Source: Mesorhizobium sp. M8A.F.Ca.ET.218.01.1.1
GTDB lineage: Bacteria; Pseudomonadota; Alphaproteobacteria; Rhizobiales; Rhizobiaceae
NCBI RefSeq assembly: GCF_004791165.1
Contig: NZ_SRUZ01000009.1
Location: 88,873-152,872 of the forward strand
Direction of reading: 5' to 3'
Length of the DNA stretch: 64,000 bases
Shown here: positions 34,329-43,505 of the stretch, one piece after another
How the letters are laid out: every line of letters starts with the position of its first letter
Position numbering within the stretch: the first letter of the stretch is position 1
Translations under genes and position numbers: made by a program
Notes under the pieces: model-generated
Seen by the model: only the letters and a program-made list of their open reading frames with translations
Told to the model about the DNA's origin: nothing
Database searches by the model: none

Positions 34329-35786
34329 TCACCGGCTCCCATAGCCGGGATAGAAATGATCCTTTGGCGTCGCGTAAAGAGGCGTCGGATCGATCGCCGT
34401 CTTCGGCCGCCCACCCGCCTTCAGGCGCGCTACTTCTTCCTGGACGGGATCAGCGTACAGGTCCGAGAAATCGAGATCTCTCCGCACCAGCACGACGATC
34501 GATGTGCCCTGGTCGACGTAGACTGTCGGGCCAATGTTCTGCGTGTCGCGAAACGCCTCTTGCGCGAGTTGCTGCAGGGCGGTCGATGACTTATCGAACG
34601 CGATGCTGCGGGCGTCGCGCTGCGAGCCATTCCCACCGTAAGTTACGGTCGTGGTCTCACCGGTCACGGGATCGGTCGTCGACACCTGGCGCTGTTGTCC
34701 ATCCTGGCTGCTGTCGCCAAGCGAGGATAGGTATTCAGAGACGCCGCCAACGACTGAAAGCATGATAGCGTTGCCGTACCGTTCAACCCAGTGCGTATCG
34801 ACACGGCCGCCCATGCCGCCGCGGCCGAGCGCATCTGCACCGGGCGACTTGATATCGACGGAAATGCCGTCAGAGCGGATGAGCCTGCTCCAGACGATGA
34901 AAACACGCTTCTGACCGCGCGCAAGCCCCGAGCGGTATTCCCCGGTCAGGCGCGACCCTTTCGGGATGAGAATCCGCCTGCCGTCGAGCGAGAAGACATC
35001 CTCACGCACGACAGCGCGCACGGCACCGGGAAGGTCGGTGTTGATCGCGGTTTCCAAATAGCCGCGAAGGATCGTTCCTTCAGGGATCAACGCATCGGTG
35101 CGTCGGAAGACCCTGGCTTTGACGATACTGGAAGAACTTGCCTCTGACTGTGCCAGGAATGCCTTGTTGGGATCGCTGTCGGCGCCGGGGACCGGGATGA
35201 TCTGACCGTCGGGCGCGATTTCTACCTGTGCCGCCTGGGGGCCGGCGTCCGTCGAGCCGGCTTCACCATTCGTCACCATCTGGTTCGAGCGCAGGCGTTC
35301 CCACACCGCTTTTTCATGCTCGGCGGCCTCAGCCTTGCGGCGAGCCTCGTCCTCAGCCGCGGCCTTGCGACGGGCTTCTTCCGCCTCGGCCTTGCGGCGA
35401 GTCTCCTCGGCCGCCATTTGCGCCTCCAGTGCGCGCCGCTGAGCATCGAGATCCGCGCCCTCCTGCACGGTCTGATCGACATTATCGGCTTGTTGCGTGC
35501 CCTTCAGGTCGTCGGCCGCTGGCGGCACCACGATCTGGTCGATCGTGCCGTCGGCAGGCTGCGGCGGCTCGTTCAGCACCGGCGGGCGAAACTCCGGCGG
35601 GTTGAAGTTTTCCTCGGCATCGCTGCGAAGATCGCGCGATACCGGCTCTCGAGGCCAATTCAGCCATATTAGCGCGGCTACCAGCACCACGCCGAGGCCG
35701 ACCAGGGCGATTTTGGTACCCACACCCGCACCGCGGCGCGCGACAGTCGGGCTGCCGTCCAGTTGGTTATAGTCGATCTGCGTCAT
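34329..35786 (-). CDS. virB10: VirB10 T4SS scaffold protein
   Basis: The 485-residue protein spans both membranes of the secretion channel. It has a cytoplasmic N-terminus, one membrane helix (ALVGLGVVLVAALIWLNW, about residues 27-45), and a long periplasmic Pro- and Glu/Ala/Arg-rich coiled-coil stretch (about 110-165). The conserved TrbI/VirB10 domain (IPEGTILRGYLETAINTDLPG...ILIPKGSRLTGEY...SDGISVDIKSPGADALGRGGMGG) comes next, ending TVYVDQGTSIVVLVRRDLDF. The start overlaps the virB9 stop (TGATG); a GTG one codon earlier is possible. Confidence 0.93.
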   Translation of the reverse strand: MTQIDYNQLDGSPTVARRGAGVGTKIALVGLGVVLVAALIWLNWPREPVSRDLRSDAEENFNPPEFRPPVLNEPPQPADGTIDQIVVPPAADDLKGTQQADNVDQTVQEGADLDAQRRALEAQMAAEETRRKAEAEEARRKAAAEDEARRKAEAAEHEKAVWERLRSNQMVTNGEAGSTDAGPQAAQVEIAPDGQIIPVPGADSDPNKAFLAQSEASSSSIVKARVFRRTDALIPEGTILRGYLETAINTDLPGAVRAVVREDVFSLDGRRILIPKGSRLTGEYRSGLARGQKRVFIVWSRLIRSDGISVDIKSPGADALGRGGMGGRVDTHWVERYGNAIMLSVVGGVSEYLSSLGDSSQDGQQRQVSTTDPVTGETTTVTYGGNGSQRDARSIAFDKSSTALQQLAQEAFRDTQNIGPTVYVDQGTSIVVLVRRDLDFSDLYADPVQEEVARLKAGGRPKTAIDPTPLYATPKDHFYPGYGSR

Positions 35787-36586
35787 CACCGCCCTCCGCT
35801 GGACCCGAACAGGGTGGAACCACCTGTCAGTTTCGTTGGACCGTAGACCTGCTCGACTGGATCGATAGCGTTGGGTCGCGCCCGGTTGTAAAGGCAGAGC
35901 GTCTTGCCATCGGCCCGCAAGGTGAATTGCCGTGCGACCTTGTCGATGACGGTGTATTTGCCCTGCGTGCGAACGTTAACCAGCGACTCCTGACGCTTGT
36001 CGTCGACAACGAAAATCGCCGGAATGTCACCCTTGAACTCCAGAAACACCTTGGTGCCGTCGTCAAACACGGTGCGCGGCTTCAGGCTGTCGTCGCCCTT
36101 GTACGCATAGTCGTAGTTGAGATCGGCATAGTTCAGATCCTTCAAATCCGGATCGGCGGCGCTCTCCTTGGCCTGCGAGAGCAGGCGCGCGTTAATATCC
36201 TCGTCCGGGTATTTGAACCGGACTTGGAAGGATGCCCGGTCGCGGCTATTGTCAGTCGCCTGCAGCAGAAGGGAATAGACCCGCCGGTTGGTGACCACGT
36301 TGACGTTGGTCCAAGCATCGCGCTCCAACGGCTTGACGAAGAGGAACCGCGATCCGCGTTTGGGGATGATCGACCAGCCTTTCGTGTCGCCGGCGGAGAC
36401 GGTTTCGATGACTTCGGTCGGGCTTAGCTCGACCATCGTTGAAATACCAAGAGCTGCGCGCACCGTGGTCACGTCGTCATTGTTGAAGGTGACATATCGG
36501 ATGCGGCCATCGCGTGCGGCCGCGCCGTGGATCGCGCCGAGCAGAAGGGCGGCGGTCGCCAGGGCGAGTCTCACACGCCCTCTCAT
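35786..36586 (-). CDS. virB9: VirB9 outer-membrane-complex protein
   Basis: The 266-residue protein has a signal peptide (LALATAALLLGAIHGAAA, cleavage before RDGRIRYV). The N-terminal domain (YVTFNNDDVTTVRAALGISTMVELSPTEVI...WSIIPKRGSRFLFVKPLE...TNVNVVTNRRVYSLLL) is joined to the C-terminal VirB7/VirB10-binding domain (LKPRTVFDDGTKVFLEFKGDIPAIFVV). It forms the outer-membrane core with VirB7 and VirB10. Overlaps virB8 by four bases and virB10 by one base. Confidence 0.93.
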   Translation of the reverse strand: MRGRVRLALATAALLLGAIHGAAARDGRIRYVTFNNDDVTTVRAALGISTMVELSPTEVIETVSAGDTKGWSIIPKRGSRFLFVKPLERDAWTNVNVVTNRRVYSLLLQATDNSRDRASFQVRFKYPDEDINARLLSQAKESAADPDLKDLNYADLNYDYAYKGDDSLKPRTVFDDGTKVFLEFKGDIPAIFVVDDKRQESLVNVRTQGKYTVIDKVARQFTLRADGKTLCLYNRARPNAIDPVEQVYGPTKLTGGSTLFGSSGGR

Positions 36587-37329
36587 TGCAGGCTACCCGC
36601 AGCCGGCGCCGATTCCTGGTCGCGGCGGTAGTCCGTAACCTGAAATCCCAACGGGTTGTCGAAACGCCATTCGTTCTTGAGTGGCGTTGAGGTGTAGCGG
36701 AATTTTATCACCGCGACCCAATTGTCGGTCGTGGTCGAATTGTCCCGACGCGTCGTAGTGGCAAAGCGCACCGAGGCGGTGTTGCGATTGAGCAGGGAAA
36801 CCGACTTGATCTCGACCGAGATGGTGGCATTGCGGCCATAGATCTTCTCGAGCGATTGCGGATTTGCTGGCGTGTACAGCCATGTCAAATCCTTGGACGC
36901 CGCGTCGGTGGAGTAGAGCTGCGCCAGGTCGTAATTCTGCTTCAGCTCACGGGAATCGTAGGTTTCGCGGGCCCTGATATAGCGCACAAGATTGGCCGCC
37001 GTGACGGCCTCGTTCTGCGACAAATCGCCAGGCTTAAGCGCCCGCATGATCTCGAGGTAGCCCGTCGATTTATCGACCTCCACAACATACGGTTCGAACT
37101 GCCGGAGCGGCAGGATCAGCACGAGCGCCAGTAGCGAAAGCACCGCCACCAGTCCGGAAACGCCGCTGACGATCCATGCCAATGTACGCGATCGCCGCAT
37201 TGACCTGTGCGTGTCGTCTTCCCAGGTCGCGCCCGCCCTGTAATAGCGTCTGTCGACGAGCTCGCTGCCGCCGTTAGCAGCTGTTTCCGATGGATTTGAC
37301 ACTTTCCTATAGCCTCGTTTGCGCCGCAT
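36583..37329 (-). CDS. virB8: VirB8 inner-membrane assembly protein
   Basis: The 248-residue protein has a short cytoplasmic part, one membrane helix (about residues 48-75, WIVSGVSGLVAVLSLLALVLILPL) and a periplasmic NTF2-like VirB8 domain (RQFEPYVVEVDKSTGYLEIM...ARETYDSRELKQNYDLAQLYST...RWRFDNPLGFQVTDYR-like end). It nucleates the T4SS complex. The ATG at 37329 is used; GTG at about 37299 with AGGAAA very close is an alternative that would remove ten residues. A 41-base gap separates it from virB6. Confidence 0.92.
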   Translation of the reverse strand: MRRKRGYRKVSNPSETAANGGSELVDRRYYRAGATWEDDTHRSMRRSRTLAWIVSGVSGLVAVLSLLALVLILPLRQFEPYVVEVDKSTGYLEIMRALKPGDLSQNEAVTAANLVRYIRARETYDSRELKQNYDLAQLYSTDAASKDLTWLYTPANPQSLEKIYGRNATISVEIKSVSLLNRNTASVRFATTTRRDNSTTTDNWVAVIKFRYTSTPLKNEWRFDNPLGFQVTDYRRDQESAPAAGSLQ

Positions 37330-37370
37330 CCCGATCCAAGGGTCGCGATCAATGATCGTTGTGTTCTTGC

Positions 37371-38414
37371 TTAGGCCAGAGGCCTGGCGTTATCGCGCGC
37401 ACCTTGCTGGATGGCGGTCCGGGTTGCGGCATCGGCCCTGGCTGCTCGCGAAGATCGAAAACTGTTTGTCGCGACCTGCCGGGCGCCCCGAGCGGCGCGG
37501 CCTGCGGCCCATCGCGCGCCGGAATAGCGCACGGCATTCCTGCCGAACGTCCCATATGAGTAGCGAGCGCCCATGGTGCTGAGATACCCGCCACCATTCA
37601 GAATCGAAGCAATCGAGGGTATCTGCATGAGAACGTAGATGCCGATGATCGTCACCAGCACCAGGGGCAGCACCAGCGACATCTTGCTGTCGATGGTCGC
37701 TCCGCCTGATGTGGCGGTGTTCAGCGCCGCATTGACGAGCGAGAAGTAGAAACCGAGAAAGCCGTAGATCAGGATTTGCTGGATCATCAGGAAGGTGGTG
37801 AGCGAAAGAAAGCCTTCGCTCATGCGCGAGGACCATCGGTAAAGCCAAAGGATGATCCATATCGGCGCCAAGGCCAGCGTGATGAACAACATCACTTTGG
37901 CGGCGATGATCGCGGCAATGGCAAGCGCTGCGAAGATGATGGCAGACAGCAGGACGAGCAGCGACAAGAGCGCACCAAAAATGTCATAGAAGGATCCGCT
38001 GTAGACCTGATTGGCGACGTCCTGGGCCCCTTGGTAGAGATTGTCGATCAGCGCTGGAATTGCCGCTTGATCGCTAAGCTGATTGCCGGTGGCCCGCGAC
38101 ACGGCGCCGACGATCACCTTACCGACCTCGTCTGGAATGCTTTGCACGAGCTGATAGATCGTCGCGGAAAATGTGCCCCATCCGGTCAGCAGCAGATAGA
38201 TGATGACGGCGCGGCCGAGGCGATAGGCCGCTTCGATTGGCGAAATCGACTCACGCCCACTCAGGATCGAATAGCCCCACCACACGATATAGAGGGTCAG
38301 CATCAGGGTGAAGACGTTGCCCATCGCATTGCCCAACTGCATATAGACGGTGCGGACGAAGTCCTCACCGATGTTGTCAATGCCACCCAGAATGCTTGCG
38401 GCGAGACCGTTCAT
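37371..38414 (-). CDS. virB6: VirB6 polytopic membrane protein
   Basis: The 347-residue inner-membrane protein has six or more hydrophobic segments, for example NVFTLMLTLYIVWWGYSIL, AVIIYLLLTGWG, a long one at FGALLSLLVLLSAIIFAALAIAAIIAA, ITLALAPIWIILWLY with the conserved Trp, and VLPLVLVTIIGIYVLM. The C-terminal tail is Arg/Ala-rich. It forms part of the inner-membrane DNA passage. Its start overlaps the VirB7-like lipoprotein gene (ATGA). Confidence 0.92.
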   Translation of the reverse strand: MNGLAASILGGIDNIGEDFVRTVYMQLGNAMGNVFTLMLTLYIVWWGYSILSGRESISPIEAAYRLGRAVIIYLLLTGWGTFSATIYQLVQSIPDEVGKVIVGAVSRATGNQLSDQAAIPALIDNLYQGAQDVANQVYSGSFYDIFGALLSLLVLLSAIIFAALAIAAIIAAKVMLFITLALAPIWIILWLYRWSSRMSEGFLSLTTFLMIQQILIYGFLGFYFSLVNAALNTATSGGATIDSKMSLVLPLVLVTIIGIYVLMQIPSIASILNGGGYLSTMGARYSYGTFGRNAVRYSGARWAAGRAARGARQVATNSFRSSRAARADAATRTAIQQGARDNARPLA

Positions 38415-38593
38415 GGATCCTCGTCAATGATGCTGGCGAACGGCGTTGAATTGACCGGCTTCAACGCGCCGCATTCGTCGGCGTGGGCATACGCCAAAGG
38501 CCCGCACGGCGCTTTCAGTTCGCGATTTGCGCATCCAAAAAGCCCGGCACCGAGCCCAATCACAACGCATATGCGCAGGACTCGCCCCGACAA
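38411..38593 (-). CDS. virB7: VirB7-like lipoprotein
   Basis: The 60-residue protein has a short basic N-terminus, a hydrophobic stretch and the lipobox LFGC at about residues 18-21, so it is a lipoprotein anchored in the outer membrane. Two more cysteines follow (APCGP and DECGAL), which could bond VirB9 as VirB7 does. Position between virB5 and virB6 is shared by VirB7-like and entry-exclusion (EexN-type) lipoproteins, so the second identity cannot be excluded. Confidence 0.65.
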   Translation of the reverse strand: MSGRVLRICVVIGLGAGLFGCANRELKAPCGPLAYAHADECGALKPVNSTPFASIIDEDP

Positions 38594-38597
38594 GCGT

Positions 38598-39332
38598 TCA
38601 GCCCCCGCTCTTGCCGAATTCCGCGAACGGATTGACGGTGCGCGGTGTCATCATCTTCTGCACCTGGCTCTGGCGAAGAAGATCTCCCTTCAGCTTCTCA
38701 TTCAGGGCCGCGACCGCGCCGTTCTGGACGCCGATCAGTTCGTTGACCGCACGCGCGTTTTCCAGCTGCATTCGTGTGTTCTGGTCCACCGATCCCTTGA
38801 CGTCCTGCGACTGCCCGATCTGCCCACTCGCGGATTGCAGGGACTGTTGGCGCTGGGTGACGCCCTGCGAGGCCTGCGAAGTCAGCGCGCTTAGCAGCGA
38901 GGCCACGTTGACGCTGCCGCCATAGACTGTGTTGACGGCGCTCGTCTCTTTGCCGGCAATCTGCTGGAGCTGCTTCACCAGCTGCAGCCCATTGATGACG
39001 GCGCCGGCGATTTTCTGGATTTCGGGTGAAAGGCCACCAAACGAAAGAGCCCCGCCGTTCAGGATCGATCCGAACGAGGGAGCCTGGGCAATCGACATGT
39101 TGCCGCCAAGACCCATTTGTCCGATCCCGAGCGAACCGTCACGACTGCCGCTGAGAGCCTGCAGGATCTCCTCGCTCTTTTTCAGGATATCTTTGTTCGA
39201 ATCCATGATGGAGTTGGTGTTGTCCGCATTCTTGCGGGCGACGTCGAGATTGGCGCCATCAATGACGGCAATCTGTGCGTGGGCCGTGCTTGCCCAAAGC
39301 GCCAGACTGGCAGCAATCGCGAATTTTTTCAT
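38598..39332 (-). CDS. virB5: VirB5 minor pilus protein
   Basis: The 244-residue protein has a signal peptide (MKKFAIAASLALWASTAHA) and a mature start QIAVIDGANLDVARKNADN typical of the VirB5/TraC group in this class. Long Gln/Ser-rich helices follow (QLQQIAGKETSAVNTVYGG, LTSQASQGVTQRQQSLQSASGQIGQ) and QLENARAVNELIGVQNGAVAALNEKL. It sits at the pilus tip and helps contact recipients. The same mature N-terminal motif occurs in the neighbouring transglycosylase. Confidence 0.88.
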   Translation of the reverse strand: MKKFAIAASLALWASTAHAQIAVIDGANLDVARKNADNTNSIMDSNKDILKKSEEILQALSGSRDGSLGIGQMGLGGNMSIAQAPSFGSILNGGALSFGGLSPEIQKIAGAVINGLQLVKQLQQIAGKETSAVNTVYGGSVNVASLLSALTSQASQGVTQRQQSLQSASGQIGQSQDVKGSVDQNTRMQLENARAVNELIGVQNGAVAALNEKLKGDLLRQSQVQKMMTPRTVNPFAEFGKSGG

Positions 39333-39341
39333 GTCAGCCTC

Positions 39342-40499
39342 CTATTGCTGTAGAGAATTGATCACGCTGGCAGCGCCGGCAGGATCACTGGTGATGATCG
39401 TCGCGCTGCTGTCGGCCGAGCTTGCCCCCGCGTTTTCAAGTGCGCATGGCAGCCACCGGCCGCGATCGATCCTCAACCGCTCCAATTCCGCGGGATCACA
39501 AGACAACGGGTTTGGAGACCCGCTCTTCGGCTGTTGCACCAGCTTGGAAGACTGCGATGCCTGAACATTCTGCAACGATAGAAGTTGGGCCAGCAACGTC
39601 GTAAAATCCCCCGCCTGGGCGAGGTACTGGTTGGTGACATCGGCGTTGATCCCACGAGCCGACGAGTTCAGCTCCCACGCATCCTTGTATTCGGTAACCT
39701 GGCCAACGTTGCCCGCCAGCGCGTCGATTGCAGCATTGTTGGCGCCCATCTGCGATGAGCTTGCATCAAGGCCGCCAGCCGCCTTCCTCACCGCGCCCAT
39801 GGCGTCTTCCTGAGCTGTGCCGCCTGCGCCGTCGGCCGTTACGATCGAAAATGGTGGCGGCGCGGCGGCGGGAGCCTTGCCGCTCGCTACATAGTCGTTG
39901 AAGTAGCTGTTCCAGCGGCCAACACCGCCGGCCCACCCTCTTTGCTCGGCAGCGTTCGATCCGTTGTAGAAGGAGGCGAGACAGCTGTAATTCGTCGCCC
40001 CGCATTGCTTCACGCCCATTCCGAGATATTTGACGCCGCCCTCGACATTCTGCTCGTTCACGTCGCGGTCCAGTCCCATGGACTTGCCGGTGCCCTTGGT
40101 CAGCTGCATGACGCCTTTGACGCCGGTGTGGCTCCCGGCGCATGTGTCGAAGCGCGATTCCTGATAAGCAACGGAAAGCGCCAGGCCTTCGGGCACACCG
40201 TACTTTTGCGCATAATAGCGGATCATCTTCACGTTGCCCGCGTCGCGCTGCAACGCTTCGGCCGGCGATCGGCGAAACATCTGTGATCGGTATTTGTTCG
40301 AATAGGTGCAGACGACGCCTTTCTTCTTGTCGGTTTCATCCTTCTTGGCCTCGTCCGACTTAGTGCTGTGCTGCTCGTCCTCTTGCCGCTTGTCGAGGTT
40401 AGGCCCGTCGATTACCGCGATCTGAGCGACAGCCACGCTCAAACTTTCCGCTGTCGTGAGAGCCACGGCCAGACAAAAGCTGCTAAGCCGCTTCGTCAT
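39342..40499 (-). CDS. Lytic transglycosylase with VirB5-like ends
   Basis: The 385-residue secreted protein has a signal peptide to about residue 25, then AQIAVIDGPNLDKR (the VirB5 mature start). A charged linker is followed by a soluble lytic transglycosylase domain with the catalytic Glu in LSVAYQESRFDTCAGSHTGVKGVMQL. A Gln/Ser-rich helical C-terminal part (TNQYLAQAGDFTTLLAQLLSLQNVQASQ) again resembles VirB5. It would open the peptidoglycan for the channel. The ATG at 40499 lies inside the virB4 end (17-base overlap). A separate VirB1-like transglycosylase starts the operon, so the system has two. Confidence 0.85.
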   Translation of the reverse strand: MTKRLSSFCLAVALTTAESLSVAVAQIAVIDGPNLDKRQEDEQHSTKSDEAKKDETDKKKGVVCTYSNKYRSQMFRRSPAEALQRDAGNVKMIRYYAQKYGVPEGLALSVAYQESRFDTCAGSHTGVKGVMQLTKGTGKSMGLDRDVNEQNVEGGVKYLGMGVKQCGATNYSCLASFYNGSNAAEQRGWAGGVGRWNSYFNDYVASGKAPAAAPPPFSIVTADGAGGTAQEDAMGAVRKAAGGLDASSSQMGANNAAIDALAGNVGQVTEYKDAWELNSSARGINADVTNQYLAQAGDFTTLLAQLLSLQNVQASQSSKLVQQPKSGSPNPLSCDPAELERLRIDRGRWLPCALENAGASSADSSATIITSDPAGAASVINSLQQ

Positions 40500-42885
40500 G
40501 CTCGTCCTCCCATCCGCAAAAGTACGGCAACCACATCTCCGGCTCGTAGCCGAAGGTCTCCCGCAGCCGTGCGCATTCCTTGCTGTTGGCTTCGTTCGAG
40601 GACAAGACCTTGATGAGATCGGGCATCGCCGACAAATCGAGTTTGGCAACGATCGAGTCGCTGTCGTGCTTAACGAGGAAGGTGCGTGTTTCCTTCGCGG
40701 TTCGGCGCACGAACTCGAATTCCTTCGCTGTCAGCGAGAAGCGCTCCATGTAGGATTCTTTGCTCGCCTTCGGGTTGGGGAAGAAAATGTTGGTCTTCGT
40801 TTGCTCGATCAGTGACGACGAGATCGAGGAATTGACGACGTCTTCCGCTGTCTGCGTGCCGAAGCCCACCACGCCGTTGCGGCGACGAATGGTCTTCAGT
40901 GTCTCATTGATGAAGGCAGCGAAAACCTCATCGTCCAGCAGCTTCCAGCCTTCATCGAGGAAGAGCATGATCGGCGAGCCGTCGATGACGTCCTCCAGAC
41001 GATGGAAGATGTAGAGCAACGCCGCCGAGCGCAGCTTGCGGTCGCCCAGGATCTTCGTCATGTCGAACCCGACAACGGGTTTCGAGAAATCAACCAAGTC
41101 GACGGGATTGTTGAAAAGCCAGCCCTTGTCCTTTGGGTCGAGCCAGGGTTGTATCCGCGCCGCCAGATCATTCATGCCAGGCATGAGCGAGCCTCGCAGC
41201 ACTTCAGGCAGCAGCTCGAAGGTCCGCTGTTCGCGCGGCATCTTGTAGATCATGTCGACGGCCGCGTTGATGACGCGCATCTCCGCCACATCAAGCGCAC
41301 CGCCTTCCGGCGTCAGAATGTAGATGAGCAAGTCTTCCAGGAAAGAACGGTTTTCCGCCGTGTCATCAAGCTGCAATGGGGCGAACCCGGTCGGCTGAGA
41401 GGGTTCCATCACCTCGTAACGACCGCCGAGCGCCCGAACGAAGATCTCGGCGCCGCGCATGTAGTCGAAATAAACACACCGCGGCCGCGGCATGATGCGC
41501 ATGGCCTGCGCCATCAGGAACGACAGCACCACGGTCTTGCCCGAGCCGGTCGGGCCGAACACCGTGAAGTGCCCGACATCGTGTACGTGGAAATTGAAAT
41601 AGTAGGCTGTCTGGCTGGTCGTCTCGAGCAAGGCGATGGGCCGTTTCCAATGCAGCCGCTCACGTTGGCCGGACGGGAAATTGTGTCCTGAAAAAAGGCC
41701 GGCGAAATTCAGCGACGAGATCAACGCACGTCGCGCGATGTAGCTGAAATTTCCCGGCAACTGCGCCCAAAAGGCCAGTTCCGTGTTTAGGGTCTCGCGG
41801 ACCGGCACGATCGACATGCGCGAAAGCTCGGCCGTGATGTCGGATAGCGCACGGTTGAGCCCAGTCATGTCCGGCGCCAATGCCATGACGCTCATGTGAT
41901 GTTGTCCGAAGACGACTTCGCCGCCGGCCAGTTTGTCGGCACCGTCGTGGACGGATACCTCGACCGTCGTGCCTGCCTCGTCGGAACCCTCAACTTGGTT
42001 CGCGATGGTGTTGATCCTGCGCATCGCCGTTACCCGGTCTTCGATCGCGAAACTTTGCGTGAGCACAAACTCGTGTGGCAGGCGCAACAGACCGTCCAAT
42101 GAGCCCGGAGCCGTGAACGGTGGGTATTCCTTGATCGACACCATGGCGCCGAGCTTGGCTTGGTCCGGACCGCGAAGTTCCAGCGCCGACTTGCCGAAAA
42201 ACAGCTGCCGCGTCGCCAGCACATCGCCAAGCGACATGCGCGGCAAAGGCATTTCCACGTCGCTACCACCGGCGAGGATTTTCGCCAGAAATTCGGCGGC
42301 CTCGGAAAAGAAGCTGTCGCGGCGCTTCACGACGCCGAGAAGACGTCCCCCATAAGCGGTGAAATCCTTGACCATCCCATCAAGGATGTCACGCAATTCG
42401 GCCACCGCCTCTTCGCGGGTTTCCTCGCCCGCGGTACTTATGCGAAACGCATTGAGCGCCTTGTCCACCCAGCCGACGCGGCCGACCATCGGTCGGCGTA
42501 TGACAGTCAGATACGCCTCGTTGACGAAAAGGTTTTTCGCCCCAAGCTCATCCATGTAGCGGGCGTCGAGCTCGGCCACGAAAGGATTGTCAAAGTCGCC
42601 TTCGATCTCAGGCGTCACGTGGCGGCGGATGATCGTCGTGTAGACCGCAAAGCGAGACGTCGAGAGATTGCGGAACGTCGTGTTGCGGTTGAACATTCGG
42701 CTGTTCAGCTCGGCCTGGTCCATCGTCTGGAACGGCAGGCCACTAAGCTGGATGACGCCGACCAGAAAGCCGCTCTTCGTCACGATCAGATTGTCATCGG
42801 CATGGCGAAGGTAAGGGATGTGCATCGCCGCGGGCTTTTCGCGGCGGCGCTCACGGCCAAATTTCAGGTCGGCATCGAGGCTCAT
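40483..42885 (-). CDS. virB4: VirB4 T4SS ATPase
   Basis: The 800-residue ATPase drives pilus biogenesis and DNA transfer. It has the CagE/TrbE/VirB N-terminal domain (HIPYLRHADDNLIVTKSGFLVGVIQLSGLPF...), Walker A VFGPTGSGKTVVLSFLMAQ near residue 443, and Walker B PIMLFLDEGWKLLDDEVF near 639. The end motif GTQTAEDVVNSSISSSLIEQTKTNIFFPN is also present. The ATG at 42885 (MSLDADLKF) overlaps the virB3 stop and has AGGAG upstream; the frame to 42987 lies inside virB3. Confidence 0.95.
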   Translation of the reverse strand: MSLDADLKFGRERRREKPAAMHIPYLRHADDNLIVTKSGFLVGVIQLSGLPFQTMDQAELNSRMFNRNTTFRNLSTSRFAVYTTIIRRHVTPEIEGDFDNPFVAELDARYMDELGAKNLFVNEAYLTVIRRPMVGRVGWVDKALNAFRISTAGEETREEAVAELRDILDGMVKDFTAYGGRLLGVVKRRDSFFSEAAEFLAKILAGGSDVEMPLPRMSLGDVLATRQLFFGKSALELRGPDQAKLGAMVSIKEYPPFTAPGSLDGLLRLPHEFVLTQSFAIEDRVTAMRRINTIANQVEGSDEAGTTVEVSVHDGADKLAGGEVVFGQHHMSVMALAPDMTGLNRALSDITAELSRMSIVPVRETLNTELAFWAQLPGNFSYIARRALISSLNFAGLFSGHNFPSGQRERLHWKRPIALLETTSQTAYYFNFHVHDVGHFTVFGPTGSGKTVVLSFLMAQAMRIMPRPRCVYFDYMRGAEIFVRALGGRYEVMEPSQPTGFAPLQLDDTAENRSFLEDLLIYILTPEGGALDVAEMRVINAAVDMIYKMPREQRTFELLPEVLRGSLMPGMNDLAARIQPWLDPKDKGWLFNNPVDLVDFSKPVVGFDMTKILGDRKLRSAALLYIFHRLEDVIDGSPIMLFLDEGWKLLDDEVFAAFINETLKTIRRRNGVVGFGTQTAEDVVNSSISSSLIEQTKTNIFFPNPKASKESYMERFSLTAKEFEFVRRTAKETRTFLVKHDSDSIVAKLDLSAMPDLIKVLSSNEANSKECARLRETFGYEPEMWLPYFCGWEDEHDEAA

Positions 42886-43175
42886 GGCGAATAGCTCCTC
42901 GCCCCCCAGAAAGTAAGGTTCGCCACCGCTCCGCGTTTGGAGACGCGCCGCTCGAAAATATGAAAGATGTAGGGGTCGCGCTGGCACAGATATGCGCTGA
43001 CCAGATGCACTACGCCGAACACGCCAAGGCCGAGCATGAAGCTGCTCGTGGCGATAAAACCGATCACCGCCAGGATGCCGTTCAGGGCAAAAACCTCATA
43101 TCGCACCCCCCATTTCATCGGGGGGCGTGTCAGGGGCAGGCTGACCGGCTCGACATAGACTTCCTCGTCGTCCAT
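42882..43175 (-). CDS. virB3: VirB3 inner-membrane protein
   Basis: The 97-residue protein has the VirB3 signature: VEPVSLPLTRPPMKWGVRYEVFALNGILAVIGFIA followed by a second hydrophobic segment (MLGLGVFGVVHLVSAYLCQ) and the conserved RDPYIFHIFERR. It is required for pilus assembly along with VirB4. Start two to three bases after virB2; stop overlaps virB4. Confidence 0.9.
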   Translation of the reverse strand: MDDEEVYVEPVSLPLTRPPMKWGVRYEVFALNGILAVIGFIATSSFMLGLGVFGVVHLVSAYLCQRDPYIFHIFERRVSKRGAVANLTFWGARSYSP

Positions 43176-43178
43176 GGC

Positions 43179-43493
43179 TCAGCTACCTCCTGCCGTCGCG
43201 CGAACCGCGTCCACCAGCTGGGCAGCGCCGAAGATAAGAGCGATGCCAATGATGATGGAAAAAGCCATCATCCACGCCAGCCGTCCCGTCATGGCGAGGA
43301 AGCCGAGAAAACAGACCGCGATGATGGCAAATGAGCGCGCTATGTTGCCCTGCAGAACGCCGACGAACCATTCCAGCACGTTTTCGACTGGCGCCGCCGA
43401 TTGGGCGTATGCGGTGGCTGGCGCCAGAGCTATTCCGACCGCCGAGGCCAAGGCCAGTTTCAGAGCAAATTTGCCTGCTTTCCTGTATTCCAC
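43179..43493 (-). CDS. virB2: VirB2 pilin
   Basis: The 104-residue prepilin has a long signal peptide with a cleavage site after TAYAQ, then two hydrophobic helices (RSFAIIAVCFLGFLAMTGRLAW and MAFSIIIGIALIFGAAQLVDAV) joined by a short polar loop, the standard VirB2 layout. It forms the conjugative pilus. It lies between virB1 and virB3. Confidence 0.9.
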   Translation of the reverse strand: MEYRKAGKFALKLALASAVGIALAPATAYAQSAAPVENVLEWFVGVLQGNIARSFAIIAVCFLGFLAMTGRLAWMMAFSIIIGIALIFGAAQLVDAVRATAGGS

Positions 43494-43505
43494 CCTTGGC
43501 TCCTT

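Noticed and set aside
37776..38894. 372-codon open frame on the plus strand
   Set aside because: Antisense to virB6, the lipoprotein gene and virB5, which are well supported; no protein-like features.
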